From positions 1-13,034 of the forward strand of contig JBEKYH010000085.1 of the NCBI GenBank assembly GCA_049511115.1: a stretch of 13,034 nucleotides of DNA. The letters are read 5' to 3'. The position numbers and the translations under genes are program-made. This stretch comes from JBEKYH01 sp049511115 (GTDB lineage Bacteria; Planctomycetota; Phycisphaerae; Tepidisphaerales; Tepidisphaeraceae). The notes under the pieces are model-generated. The model ran no database searches, was not told the DNA's origin, and saw only the letters and a list, made by a program, of their open reading frames with translations. Shown here one piece after another: positions 1-6,432 of the stretch (position 1 is the stretch's first letter; each line of letters begins with the position of its first letter).

Positions 1-1
1 G

Positions 2-703
2 GTGACCGAGGCCAGTTCCGACCCATCGGGCAACGATTTCGCCTACGTAAATAATGGACCCTCCGGCGATGCGGAGTTAACCACCGATCCAGGTGGGGTG
101 CTTGGCGCACCCATCGCGGTTGACTTCACGTTCCTCAATGGACTCGGTGGCCCACTAGCCTCCCAGGTTAATATTCCCGCAAGTTTGACGCTGACCTCTA
201 GTACGATCAGCCCGGTTACCCCTGCTGGCGGGGGCTTGGTTGCCTATCAACCACTCACTGGCGCTGGTGCCGCTCCTGATGTTCTGTCGATCACTATTAC
301 ACCGACACTGGCCGCCAGCCTTGGCGTGAGTTCGACCAATCTGCTGACTTTGACCAATTTCACCGGCAATCTGATTGGCGTGGTAGGTGGTTCAACTCCC
401 CAGTTGTATGGTGACACCGAATTGGGCAACACGGTCGGTTATTCATCTGGTTTTGTGTCTTTCCCCGCGGGCTCCCAAGAAGATTATTCAGTGGCCTTGA
501 GTTCCTGGTTGAGCGTACCGCCCGCTGGTTTGGAGATCGCTGCTGACGGCTATTATGGCGGTGCTACAGCCTCGGCCGCTGGAACCTTTGATTTCGCCGC
601 GACCGTGCCTGAACCGAGCACGACAGCTTTGGCGCTGGGCGCCTTGGCCGTATTCGTCGGATTCGGCCGGCAGAGCCGGAAGCTGACTTGGAATCGAGCC
701 TGA
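2..703 (+). CDS. PEP-CTERM sorting domain protein, 5' end outside window
   Basis: Exported protein of unknown function, anchored or sorted by a C-terminal PEP-CTERM signal. The last 33 residues show the three parts of that signal: V-P-E-P at about 202-205, a hydrophobic helix rich in Ala, Leu, Gly and Val, and a short basic tail (GRQSRK). The rest (about 200 residues) is rich in Ser, Thr, Gly and Ala and looks like an extracellular beta-rich domain. I recognise no catalytic motif. The frame is open at the left edge, no signal peptide is visible, and the GTG at position 2 is probably internal, so the gene is very likely truncated by the window. In this system the tail is cut by an exosortase-type enzyme, which is not encoded here. 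Codon use looks somewhat richer in A/T-ending codons than the neighbours. A strong terminator follows about 75 bp after the stop, so this is the last gene of its transcript. Confidence 0.85.
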   Translation: MTEASSDPSGNDFAYVNNGPSGDAELTTDPGGVLGAPIAVDFTFLNGLGGPLASQVNIPASLTLTSSTISPVTPAGGGLVAYQPLTGAGAAPDVLSITITPTLAASLGVSSTNLLTLTNFTGNLIGVVGGSTPQLYGDTELGNTVGYSSGFVSFPAGSQEDYSVALSSWLSVPPAGLEIAADGYYGGATASAAGTFDFAATVPEPSTTALALGALAVFVGFGRQSRKLTWNRA

Positions 704-778
704 ATTATCAAATACTCCGAAACTTCACAAGGAAGGCGTTCCTCCAGACGACCTTTAAGTGAAGCGAGAAGCATATGA

Positions 779-814
779 CCCCGCGGACCTGAAAATCCGC
801 GGGGTTTTGCTTTT
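779..814 (+). terminator. Rho-independent terminator
   Basis: A perfect 9-bp G+C-rich stem, CCCCGCGGA (779-787) with TCCGCGGGG (796-804), encloses an 8-nt loop and is followed by TTTTGCTTTT (805-814). The T-tract lies only on the plus-strand side, so it terminates transcription coming from the PEP-CTERM gene. It does not look bidirectional, although the minus-strand gene pair converges here. Confidence 0.93.
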
Positions 815-819
815 GGTGA

Positions 820-841
820 GACTCACGCTTCCGTATGAGTC
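820..841. repeat. Small palindrome carrying CTCACGCTTCC
   Basis: GACTCA (820-825) and TGAGTC (836-841) form a 6-bp stem around a 10-nt loop, just beyond the stop of the minus-strand HhH gene. It contains the 11-mer CTCACGCTTCC (822-832), which recurs exactly at 8843-8853. It may be a remnant of a dispersed repeat or a weak 3' hairpin for the minus-strand transcript. No T-tract supports a terminator. Confidence 0.35.
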
Positions 842-846
842 AATCG

Positions 847-1224
847 TTACTGAAAATCGAGATATGGCGAGAGCTTTTCCAGCATGGCCGCGCCGATTCC
901 TTTCACATTGGTCAAGTCGTCGGGCTTTGCGAAGGCCAGTTTGCCAGGATGGGCGGCGACGTAATCTTGGCGATAAGAGACGATTGCCTCCGCTCGTGCA
1001 AACCCAAGGTCAGGCAGGGTAGCCAGCATCGGGGCACTGGCGGTATTCGGGTTGATCTTGTCGGCTAGTTCGTCGGCTCGCGACCCGGCGTTGACAATCG
1101 GGCTGGGGACAAAAACCGGGTTCAAAAACGCCTTAACGCCGAGCCACATGCCGGCGGCGGCAATCAACGCCATCAGGGCGCGGCGTTGCGCGGCGGTCCA
1201 CCACCAATCGGGGGAGGCAGGCAT
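847..1224 (-). CDS. Membrane-anchored helix-hairpin-helix (ComEA-like) protein
   Basis: A 125-residue protein. Residues 1-16 are short and cytoplasmic-like with basic R14-R15. About 17-37 is a hydrophobic membrane segment, followed by a short linker. Residues 55-125 match a ComEA-type double helix-hairpin-helix domain: INPNTAS (57-63), a hairpin around LPDLG (70-74), A..IVSYR (80-85), then DLTNVKGIG (103-111) and a final LSPYL (118-122). In the ComEA family this domain binds DNA without sequence specificity at the outer face of the membrane during DNA uptake. That family role is known, but its role here is inferred. The ATG at 1224 lies 1 nt after the stop of the upstream GH10-like gene, so the two are almost certainly co-transcribed and coupled. 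A longer in-frame extension up to 1710 would overlap that gene and is rejected. No other competence gene is in the window. Confidence 0.82.
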   Translation of the reverse strand: MPASPDWWWTAAQRRALMALIAAAGMWLGVKAFLNPVFVPSPIVNAGSRADELADKINPNTASAPMLATLPDLGFARAEAIVSYRQDYVAAHPGKLAFAKPDDLTNVKGIGAAMLEKLSPYLDFQ

Positions 1225-1225
1225 A

Positions 1226-2734
1226 TCACTTGCGCCCAAACGGATGGACCTGCTCGCGTAGTTCCTGCAGTTTGCTGAAAATCGGCTTGGGCTTGAGCAT
1301 ATCGTCCAGTAATCCGCCGGCGGGCATGGCCGGGCGAATGTCAGCCAATTCCCCCCAGGCGATTGATTCCACAAACGGTTTGCTGAGGGCGATTTTATAT
1401 ACGCCCGCCATCCAATCGGCCTGCAAATCGGGGTCCCAGGGCCGCCGCCAACGTCCTGCTGCGGAGGGGTCGATCTTGCCGTCGCTTTGATCCGCCAGAT
1501 CAGGGGCGTTTCGTCCCGGCGCCGTCGCGGCGGTAAGAAACACCGGGCGGCCCATCGTCGAGAATCGGTCCAGCATGCAACTGATCTGGAACAGATCGCG
1601 CGTATACGTTCCCGGCGCCGGCACTCCCATTTCCAACTCCAGGCCGAACGCGTCAAATCCGATTCCGGATTGGGCGACCATTTCCGCGTATGCCATCGGT
1701 GGCACACCAACGCGGCCGCGCGCGTTGAACTCCCCGAATGGGTGTTTGATCGTCACCAAAGTTTTGGCATTGGGAATCAATGTTTTCACATGCGAAACCA
1801 GCAGGCGCGTCAGTTCAATAATCTGCTCATAATTCAGCGTAAAAACGTTGTTGGTGTTCAGCCCGGCGCAGACATTCCAGACCACTACCGCCTTGCGATA
1901 GCGCGTGACCACGCGCTGGACATATTCGTAGGCTAATTCGCGCAGCGTGTCGAAATCGTGTTCCCAGATGTACATCCAATCCGGGACGTGCGCCTCCGTC
2001 AGATCAATCAGCGGACCCGCGACGATGGGGATGCGCTTCTTGGTCATCAGCTCGACCCACTCGTCCACCAGTTCCGTCTTGAATGTCCCCTCCTGCGGCT
2101 GGAGCATTTCCCAGCTCATGGGAAGAACCGCGTAGTCAAATCCAGTCGAAAGAAGCTCCTTGTACTTGGCATTCTGCACCGTCGGGTCGGCCCGGCAGCC
2201 GAAGATGTGCTTCACGAAATTATTCGTTGCCTTGCGGCGGTTAATCAGCAGGTCGGCGTGGAACGCGGCGAGTTGCTCGGATAGATCGATGGCGATGGCC
2301 AACGCCTGGTCTCCCAGCTTGGCGGCCTCGCCGGGAATGTGCAGCTTACCCAGGGCGTCGGCAAAAATTGCCTGGCATTCGTGAAAACGGGCGGTGAATT
2401 TCTCCGCCTTGGGGAAATCGAAAAGATTCCAGTCCTCCTGCTTCTGCACGATTTTCATGAGCCGGAACCGCGCCAACTCCACGTTCATGTTGTACGGCCG
2501 CGCACGGGGCGGCAGGCGCGTGGTCTCCAGGTGATAACAGCCGATCGGGCCGGCATCCCAGAGGAGGGACATCCCCATGGGCTGCTCGTCGGTCCGGTTC
2601 AGCGTCAGCAAGCCATCGCGAAAGCTGATATCCGCCGGAACGGCAACGGATTCCGGCGCCATCGCCATGGGGGCGACGGGCGAATACTGCATCAGGCGGC
2701 TTCCGTCACGATAGATTTCAAACTTAATGGGCAT
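1226..2734 (-). CDS. GH10 endo-xylanase-like protein with degenerate active site
   Basis: A 502-residue protein in two parts. Residues 1 to about 165 form a beta-rich, possibly carbohydrate-binding N-terminal region. Residues 170-495 form a glycoside hydrolase family 10-like barrel. GH10 landmarks are SWEMLQPQEGTF (207-218), a VPDW segment (250-253), the strand ending in WNV (286-288), a FDAFGLELEMG strand (360-370) resembling the family's GIQ.H strand, GRPVFLTAA (395-403), and a C-terminal WGELAD...GLLDDMLKPKP (460-484) matching the family's WG..D...LL.....KP ending. Where GH10 enzymes have WDVVNE with the acid/base Glu, this protein reads WNVCAG (286-291). Where they have TELD with the nucleophile Glu, it reads TAAT (401-404). 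It may therefore be a non-hydrolytic glycan-binding protein or use other residues. No signal peptide is visible. The start is supported by AGGA five nt before the ATG. It is the first gene of a unit with the HhH protein. Confidence 0.82.
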   Translation of the reverse strand: MPIKFEIYRDGSRLMQYSPVAPMAMAPESVAVPADISFRDGLLTLNRTDEQPMGMSLLWDAGPIGCYHLETTRLPPRARPYNMNVELARFRLMKIVQKQEDWNLFDFPKAEKFTARFHECQAIFADALGKLHIPGEAAKLGDQALAIAIDLSEQLAAFHADLLINRRKATNNFVKHIFGCRADPTVQNAKYKELLSTGFDYAVLPMSWEMLQPQEGTFKTELVDEWVELMTKKRIPIVAGPLIDLTEAHVPDWMYIWEHDFDTLRELAYEYVQRVVTRYRKAVVVWNVCAGLNTNNVFTLNYEQIIELTRLLVSHVKTLIPNAKTLVTIKHPFGEFNARGRVGVPPMAYAEMVAQSGIGFDAFGLELEMGVPAPGTYTRDLFQISCMLDRFSTMGRPVFLTAATAPGRNAPDLADQSDGKIDPSAAGRWRRPWDPDLQADWMAGVYKIALSKPFVESIAWGELADIRPAMPAGGLLDDMLKPKPIFSKLQELREQVHPFGRK

Positions 2735-2800
2735 AGAGTTCCTGATTCAATCTTAATCCATTTTATCGGACGGTGTCACGTCGCCGACGGAGATAAGCCG
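2735..2800. promoter_or_regulatory. Divergent intergenic region
   Basis: These 66 bp separate the minus-strand GH10-like gene from the plus-strand unknown pair, so promoters for both directions should lie here or overlap the gene starts. For the minus strand, GATAAAAT (TAAAAT at 2765-2760) is a plausible -10 about 25 nt before the ATG, but I find no convincing -35. For the plus strand I see no clear hexamers, only the Shine-Dalgarno GGAG (2789-2792), 8 nt before the ATG at 2801. Confidence 0.4.
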
Positions 2801-3475
2801 ATGAAGAAGCGGGCCATTGCATTTTTGGCCCGGTTTGAACAGGAGTTCGGCATGGCCGTCATTATTGACGACGAGGATTTCAATGCGGGCAAGCTTGGTC
2901 TGGGGACGCTGGGCCAGGTGCTGCTGCATCTTCAGCGAAACAACCGGCTGGTCATCCGGCTGCTCATCGACGGCGAATCCCCCGACCCCAGGCAAATGGA
3001 TTCGCTTCGTAGCACCGGCTTGAGCGATCACGTCATTTACGTTGAAACCGTCGACGCACGCCAGACGGCTTTGGATTCGATTTCCCTCGCGCAGCAGCGC
3101 GTGGCCCAGGCGGATGGATTCAAGGATGAGGCCGCCGAATTGCTGCGCCAGAATCAGTGGGCGGCGGCGATGCAAAAGTTGTCCGAATGTCTGGCGCGCT
3201 GGCGCGAAGCGCAGCAGACCATCCTGGCGGTCAGCAAATACTTCTCCCTGAATCTCGAGCGAATCACCGTGAAGGGCGAGGCGCTGTCGATTTCACTTCA
3301 CCAATTCGCGGTCCGTCTGCGTGATATTCAAACCGCGCTGCAAGCCGAAGATGCGGTGGGATTGACCGATCTGCTGGCTTATGAAACCGCCGAATGCGGT
3401 GAGTGGTGGAGCGGAGCGCTCGAAGCAGTGCGGGTGATGATTGGAACCAGTTTGCCGGTACAATCGGCGGCATGA
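2801..3475 (+). CDS. Unrecognised protein, first of a coupled pair
   Basis: A 224-residue protein that I cannot assign to a family. Residues 1-80 look like a small alpha/beta domain (FGMAVIIDDEDF at 16-27, then LVIRLLIDGE at 50-59). Residues 85-215 are mostly helical and amphipathic, with a conserved-looking stretch FAVRLRDIQTAL (169-180) and GLTDLLAYE (187-195), where a run of acidic and leucine residues resembles helical adaptor or chaperone proteins. There is no signal peptide or membrane helix, so it is probably cytoplasmic. The start at 2801 is chosen because GGAG (2789-2792) lies 8 nt upstream. The frame stays open leftwards to 2339, but that part overlaps the GH10-like gene antisense. 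The stop overlaps the next start as ATGA, which indicates translational coupling and probably a shared function. Confidence 0.78.
   Translation: MKKRAIAFLARFEQEFGMAVIIDDEDFNAGKLGLGTLGQVLLHLQRNNRLVIRLLIDGESPDPRQMDSLRSTGLSDHVIYVETVDARQTALDSISLAQQRVAQADGFKDEAAELLRQNQWAAAMQKLSECLARWREAQQTILAVSKYFSLNLERITVKGEALSISLHQFAVRLRDIQTALQAEDAVGLTDLLAYETAECGEWWSGALEAVRVMIGTSLPVQSAA
3459..3464 (+). promoter_or_regulatory. TACAAT -10-like box just before a start codon
   Basis: TACAAT lies 7 nt before the ATG at 3472, inside the end of the upstream gene. The start itself has no good Shine-Dalgarno (only GGCGGC precedes it). A transcript beginning 6-8 nt after this box would be leaderless. The same hexamer lies 9 nt before the start at 7577. 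The ATGA overlap gives an alternative explanation (translational coupling), so this is a weak call. Confidence 0.3.
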
Positions 3476-4209
3476 GCACGGCCGACATCGAGGAACTATG
3501 CGAGCGCGGGCAGAGCCAGCTCATGGCGATGGAGTATCTCGCCGCCGAGGCGACGCTGGCCGATGTGGCGCGGCAGGCTGAATCCACCGTCGATTTCGAC
3601 CTGCTTTCCCGGGTGATGCTGCCGCTTCAGGAAGCGCGCCGCCAGCGCCGCCAGCGCTGCGGCGAGGGAACCGTCTCTCTGGATCTCCTTGCCAACGGTC
3701 CCGATGATCTTCTCGATGCGCGGCGCATCGTCGAGGAAATTCCCAAGGGTCAGCTTCTGGTCGCGGGCTGGGGGACGCTGGAGCCGGCGCTTGAAGTTCG
3801 GCGTCTCCAGCGCGAGCAAGGGCTTTACGTGGAAACATTTCTCGCGGCAGTTTACCTGACCGAAGCCGGTCGCGCCATCGTGATCGCGCCGTCGGAAGAT
3901 ACCAAGTTGCCGCCGCCGGCTCCCCGCAGTTGGGACGCGCTGGCTTCTGAATTGCCGCGTCGGTGCCTGATGCTGCGGCAGCTTGACCTTCCCGCGGGCC
4001 GGCAGACCGGCACGGCCGAAACCTATGGCCGGATCATGGACCTGTGGGAGAAGCTGCACAGCCCGTTCCTCGCCGACGGCAACGGCACCCTCGATTTACA
4101 CGAAAAAATAACCCGCTACGAGACCACCATTTCAGTTGACTACGCCTGCGAGTTAGCCCACCAGGGGATCGCCGAAGCGGCGCGCCGCCTTGCCAAAATG
4201 TTAAATTAG
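3472..4209 (+). CDS. Unrecognised helical/alpha-beta protein, second of a coupled pair
   Basis: A 245-residue protein with no family that I recognise. Residues 1-60 read like a TPR-type helical hairpin (EELCERGQSQLMAMEYLAAEA, then ATLADVARQAE). About 65-190 contains hydrophobic strands (QLLVAGWG near 99-106, GRAIVIAP) suggesting an alpha/beta domain. The C-terminus is helical and ends ELAHQGIAEAARRLAKML. It has no export signal or membrane segment. The ATG at 3472 overlaps the stop of the preceding gene by 4 nt, so its start is well fixed by coupling even though no strong ribosome-binding site is seen. An in-frame extension to 3403 would lie inside the upstream gene. The two proteins probably act together, and their function is unknown. 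Confidence 0.78.
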   Translation: MSTADIEELCERGQSQLMAMEYLAAEATLADVARQAESTVDFDLLSRVMLPLQEARRQRRQRCGEGTVSLDLLANGPDDLLDARRIVEEIPKGQLLVAGWGTLEPALEVRRLQREQGLYVETFLAAVYLTEAGRAIVIAPSEDTKLPPPAPRSWDALASELPRRCLMLRQLDLPAGRQTGTAETYGRIMDLWEKLHSPFLADGNGTLDLHEKITRYETTISVDYACELAHQGIAEAARRLAKMLN

Positions 4210-4248
4210 GTAAATAAAAAAGTAGGCATACTCCGATACACCATTTGT

Positions 4249-4273
4249 CGCATGTTATCCATTTTAACATGCG
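4249..4273. repeat. 9-bp palindrome upstream of the B12-fold gene
   Basis: CGCATGTTA (4249-4257) and TAACATGCG (4265-4273) are perfect inverted arms around a 7-nt spacer. It lies in the 157-bp gap between the unknown pair and the B12-fold gene, about 95 nt before the latter's start. No T-tract follows on either strand, so a terminator is unlikely. An operator or mRNA hairpin fits better. A second weak stem, GATTGC (4315-4320) with GCAATC (4336-4341), lies closer to the start. I see no B12-riboswitch signature in the gap. Confidence 0.5.
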
Positions 4274-4366
4274 GGTGTCGCGAAGAGTGGCTGAGCCATT
4301 CGATTAAATAGCCAGATTGCGGCTGGGAAGCGGTTGCAATCTCATGATATGAATAGGGTTATGCCC

Positions 4367-5143
4367 ATGAGTCTGACAACCATCCAGCTTTCGGTCGGTC
4401 AATCGGGTCTTTTTTCCGCTTATTTTGAGCCGTTGCTCGCCGGCGACCGCGCCGTGTGCCGGCAAGTGATCGAAGATGCGCTCTTGGCGGGTGTCACCGC
4501 GTCCCACCTATTAACCGACCTGATCTGGCCGGCCATGGAGAGGATTCAGGCGCTTTACCGGGAAGACCGCATCAGCCAGAGCAGTTTGAACCTGGCGACG
4601 CGTTTGAACCGCAGCCTCACCGATCAGATCGCCGCGCGGCTGGAGCGCAAATCGGCCAATGGACGCAACGCCCTGATCTTCTGCGGCGACGCCGAGCCGG
4701 AAGAGCTCGGCGGCCAGATCACCGCCGATCTCTTCGAGGGCGACGGCTGGGTGGTCCGCTTCGCGGGCGGCGGTGTGGCCGATGATGAAGTTCTTAAACT
4801 CATCGGCGAGCAGCGCCCCGACCTGCTCGTTCTCTTCGGTACCCTCCCCAGCGGCATGCCGCAGGTCCGAAAACTCATCGACTATCTCCGCGAGGTAAAT
4901 AGCTGCCCGCAAATGCAGATCATGTGCTGCGGCGGCATCTATAAGCGCGCCGAGGGATTAGCCGAGGAAATCGGCGCCGACCTCTACGCCCCTGACGCGG
5001 CGGCCGCGCTGATTGTGGCCACGAGCAATCCGACGCGCCGGGCCACCGTCGATCAGCAGACCGTCGGCCGCACGCGCCGCATCCGCAAAGCCGCGGCACG
5101 CAAGGCCGAAGTCACCGGCGTCAAGGCCGAGGTCGAGCAGTAA
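4367..5143 (+). CDS. B12-binding-fold protein with altered cobalamin ligands
   Basis: A 258-residue protein with the order seen in cobalamin sensors and methyltransferase B12 modules. A four-helix cap covers about 16-95 (FEPLLAGDRAVCRQVIEDAL; W54). A Rossmann-like B12 domain covers about 100-220, with ALIFCGD (102-108), DLLVLFGTL (152-160), a GG turn (189-190) and ADLYAPD (204-210). The tail (223-258) is basic and Ala/Arg/Lys-rich. The canonical D/ExHxxG lower-ligand motif here reads E110-P-E112-E-L-G115, so the ligand His is replaced by Glu. The cap EH pair seen in photosensory relatives aligns with L74-N75. Cobalamin binding is therefore doubtful or base-on. No DNA-binding HTH is present, unlike CarH-type regulators. 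The start at 4367 is preferred over 4349 and 4361 because AGGG (4355-4358) lies 8 nt upstream. Confidence 0.8.
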   Translation: MSLTTIQLSVGQSGLFSAYFEPLLAGDRAVCRQVIEDALLAGVTASHLLTDLIWPAMERIQALYREDRISQSSLNLATRLNRSLTDQIAARLERKSANGRNALIFCGDAEPEELGGQITADLFEGDGWVVRFAGGGVADDEVLKLIGEQRPDLLVLFGTLPSGMPQVRKLIDYLREVNSCPQMQIMCCGGIYKRAEGLAEEIGADLYAPDAAAALIVATSNPTRRATVDQQTVGRTRRIRKAAARKAEVTGVKAEVEQ

Positions 5144-5153
5144 GCAAAGGACG

Positions 5154-5175
5154 GGTTAACCGCCTGCGGTGAACC
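5154..5175. repeat. Near-perfect palindrome after the B12-fold gene
   Basis: Arms GGTTAACCGC (5154-5163) and GCGGTGAACC (5166-5175) pair with one mismatch and only 2 nt between them. It starts 10 nt after the stop codon and directly abuts the larger inverted repeat at 5177. The form is that of a REP-like unit. There is no T-tract. Confidence 0.55.
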
Positions 5176-5176
5176 A

Positions 5177-5280
5177 AGTCGAACCGCCAAGGCCGCCAAG
5201 AACGCCAAGGTAAGAAAATCAGGCGAATAAATCTCATTAAGGATTTTCTTGGCGTTCTTGGCGGCCTTGGCGGTTCGACT
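5177..5280. repeat. Long inverted repeat built of 9-nt CGCCAAG units
   Basis: Two perfectly complementary 33-nt arms (5177-5209 and 5248-5280) flank a 38-nt centre. The pairing continues inside as GAAAATC (5214-5220) with GATTTTC (5242-5248) if a few extra bases on the left bulge out. Each arm contains three tandem 9-mers: CCGCCAAGG (5184-5192), CCGCCAAGA (5193-5201) and ACGCCAAGG (5202-5210). On the plus strand the hairpin is followed directly by TTTTTCTTTT (5280-5289), so it can also act as a terminator between the B12-fold gene and the pseudopilin genes. I recall similar CGCCAAG-rich palindromes dispersed in planctomycete genomes, but this was not checked here. No transposase is encoded nearby, and I see no target-site duplication. 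Confidence 0.85.
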
Positions 5281-5303
5281 TTTTCTTTTATCCAGTTGTT
5301 TGA

Positions 5304-5361
5304 TTATTTTCTTGCGGTTTGATCCGGCCGTGGTAGGTTTCTTGGTCGCGGAGGAAATCTC
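5304..5361 (+). promoter_or_regulatory. Leader of first pseudopilin gene (copy 1 of a duplicated leader)
   Basis: The leader has an AT-rich TTATTTTCTTGC (5304-5315), CCGGCCG (5324-5330) and a strong Shine-Dalgarno GGAGGA (5350-5355), 6 nt before the ATG. The same elements in the same order and at nearly the same spacing precede the second pseudopilin gene. This suggests that the leader was duplicated with the gene and may be under common control. Confidence 0.45.
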
Positions 5362-6408
5362 ATGCGACGACTCGGCCCCACGCGGCGCGGATTCACCTGT
5401 GCGGAATTGGTCATCGTTACTGTCCTGGGCGGGTTCGCCGCCGGGCTGTTGCTCCCGACGATTTCCACAGAGCAGTCGCAGGCGACGCAGGTTCGCTGCG
5501 CCTCCAATCTCAAGCAGATCGGCATCGCGACTCTCAACTACACGATGGATAACCGCGAATATCTGCCGCCATTGCCGGAGGCGGGTTATTCGCCATTGCG
5601 CGGGGGATTGCAGGCGTTTTCGAGGGGAAATTTCTGGGATGAGAAATCCTTTGCCAATTATGACCCGCGGATTGATCCGAATTCCACCGAGACGGCGACG
5701 GATCCGGGGGCGGGGATTTTTCGGCTGATGCTCACCGGTTATCTGGGAAAATGGGCTTACAAACCGGCCGGCGGGCTTGCCAGCAACACCCCGCGCAATG
5801 TGGTCGCCGCCGCGGCCGACCCGAATTATTTCCCCGTTCGATTCTGCCCCGGCCAGCAGCCCATCCTGGCAGACGTAGCCAAGGACTGGGGCGGTTCCTA
5901 CTTTTACAATCCGCATTGGATTGACGTCGATCCCGGCTATTGGCAGGGAGTCGTTGGCAACAACCCAGCCGTGAAAAACCTGGGCGTCGGCGACGAGCCG
6001 GTGACGGCCTGGTACACGCGAATATCAAGTTATCCGCGCGACTGTGCACTCTGCTGCGACATGATTACCAGCAGCCAGTTCCTCGCACATCCAACCGGCT
6101 CAGGCGGCGCAGCAGTCTGGAATCTGCTTTTCGCTGACTGCCACGTGGCCAGCCTTCCCGACAAGTTCGTCTCCGCGAGTCTGGCCGGCACCGGCGACGC
6201 CACCGTCGGCGGCAATCAAGGCCCGGCCGACAACACGGTCGCCGGATTGAAAATCTTCGATGATTACCTGGACATCCTGGAGGCCGAAGCCAGTGGGAAG
6301 AATCCGCTGATTCAGAACCTGTATCCCGCGCCCGCGAATAACCGGCCGAATCGCCTGAAGGACCGGGAAGTGGGGGCGAAAAAAGATGTGGTGGCCAAGC
6401 AGTTTTGA
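5362..6408 (+). CDS. Pseudopilin-like protein with prepilin cleavage/methylation motif (copy 1)
   Basis: A 348-residue exported protein of the planctomycete-expanded type II pseudopilin group. The N-terminus has the class III signal: basic leader MRRLGPTRRG, cleavage expected after G10, then F11-T-C-A-E15 with the conserved Glu at mature position 5, and a hydrophobic helix to about residue 32. The conserved ASNLKQIGIATLNY (47-60) follows. The C-terminal signature, normally FADGHV, reads FADCHV (257-262), with Cys in place of Gly. Other stretches shared with the next gene are YNPHWI.VDP, KNLGVGD.P.TAWY and DDYLDILE.EASG. It would be processed by a prepilin peptidase encoded elsewhere and incorporated in or secreted by a type II/IV-pilus-like apparatus. 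GGAGGA, 6 nt upstream, fixes the start. Confidence 0.88.
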   Translation: MRRLGPTRRGFTCAELVIVTVLGGFAAGLLLPTISTEQSQATQVRCASNLKQIGIATLNYTMDNREYLPPLPEAGYSPLRGGLQAFSRGNFWDEKSFANYDPRIDPNSTETATDPGAGIFRLMLTGYLGKWAYKPAGGLASNTPRNVVAAAADPNYFPVRFCPGQQPILADVAKDWGGSYFYNPHWIDVDPGYWQGVVGNNPAVKNLGVGDEPVTAWYTRISSYPRDCALCCDMITSSQFLAHPTGSGGAAVWNLLFADCHVASLPDKFVSASLAGTGDATVGGNQGPADNTVAGLKIFDDYLDILEAEASGKNPLIQNLYPAPANNRPNRLKDREVGAKKDVVAKQF

Positions 6409-6432
6409 GGGACGTTCAAGAGCCGCAATAAT

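Noticed and set aside
847..1710. Long form of the HhH protein starting at 1710
   Set aside because: The extra N-terminal part overlaps the GH10-like gene in another frame and is rich in Trp and Arg without structure. The ATG at 1224 gives a compact membrane segment plus HhH protein.
2339..2800. N-terminal extension of the first unknown protein
   Set aside because: It lies antisense to the GH10-like gene. The ATG at 2801 has GGAG at the right distance.
4210..4366. Cobalamin riboswitch upstream of the B12-fold gene
   Set aside because: The gap is only 157 bp and shows no B12-box-like conserved core. The palindromes present do not fit the riboswitch architecture.
5053..5916. A 287-codon minus-strand ORF across the inverted repeat and the first pseudopilin gene
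   Set aside because: It is antisense to two well-supported genes, and its middle (AKAAKNAKK-like) is just the translation of the CGCCAAG repeat. It has no ribosome-binding site or domain.
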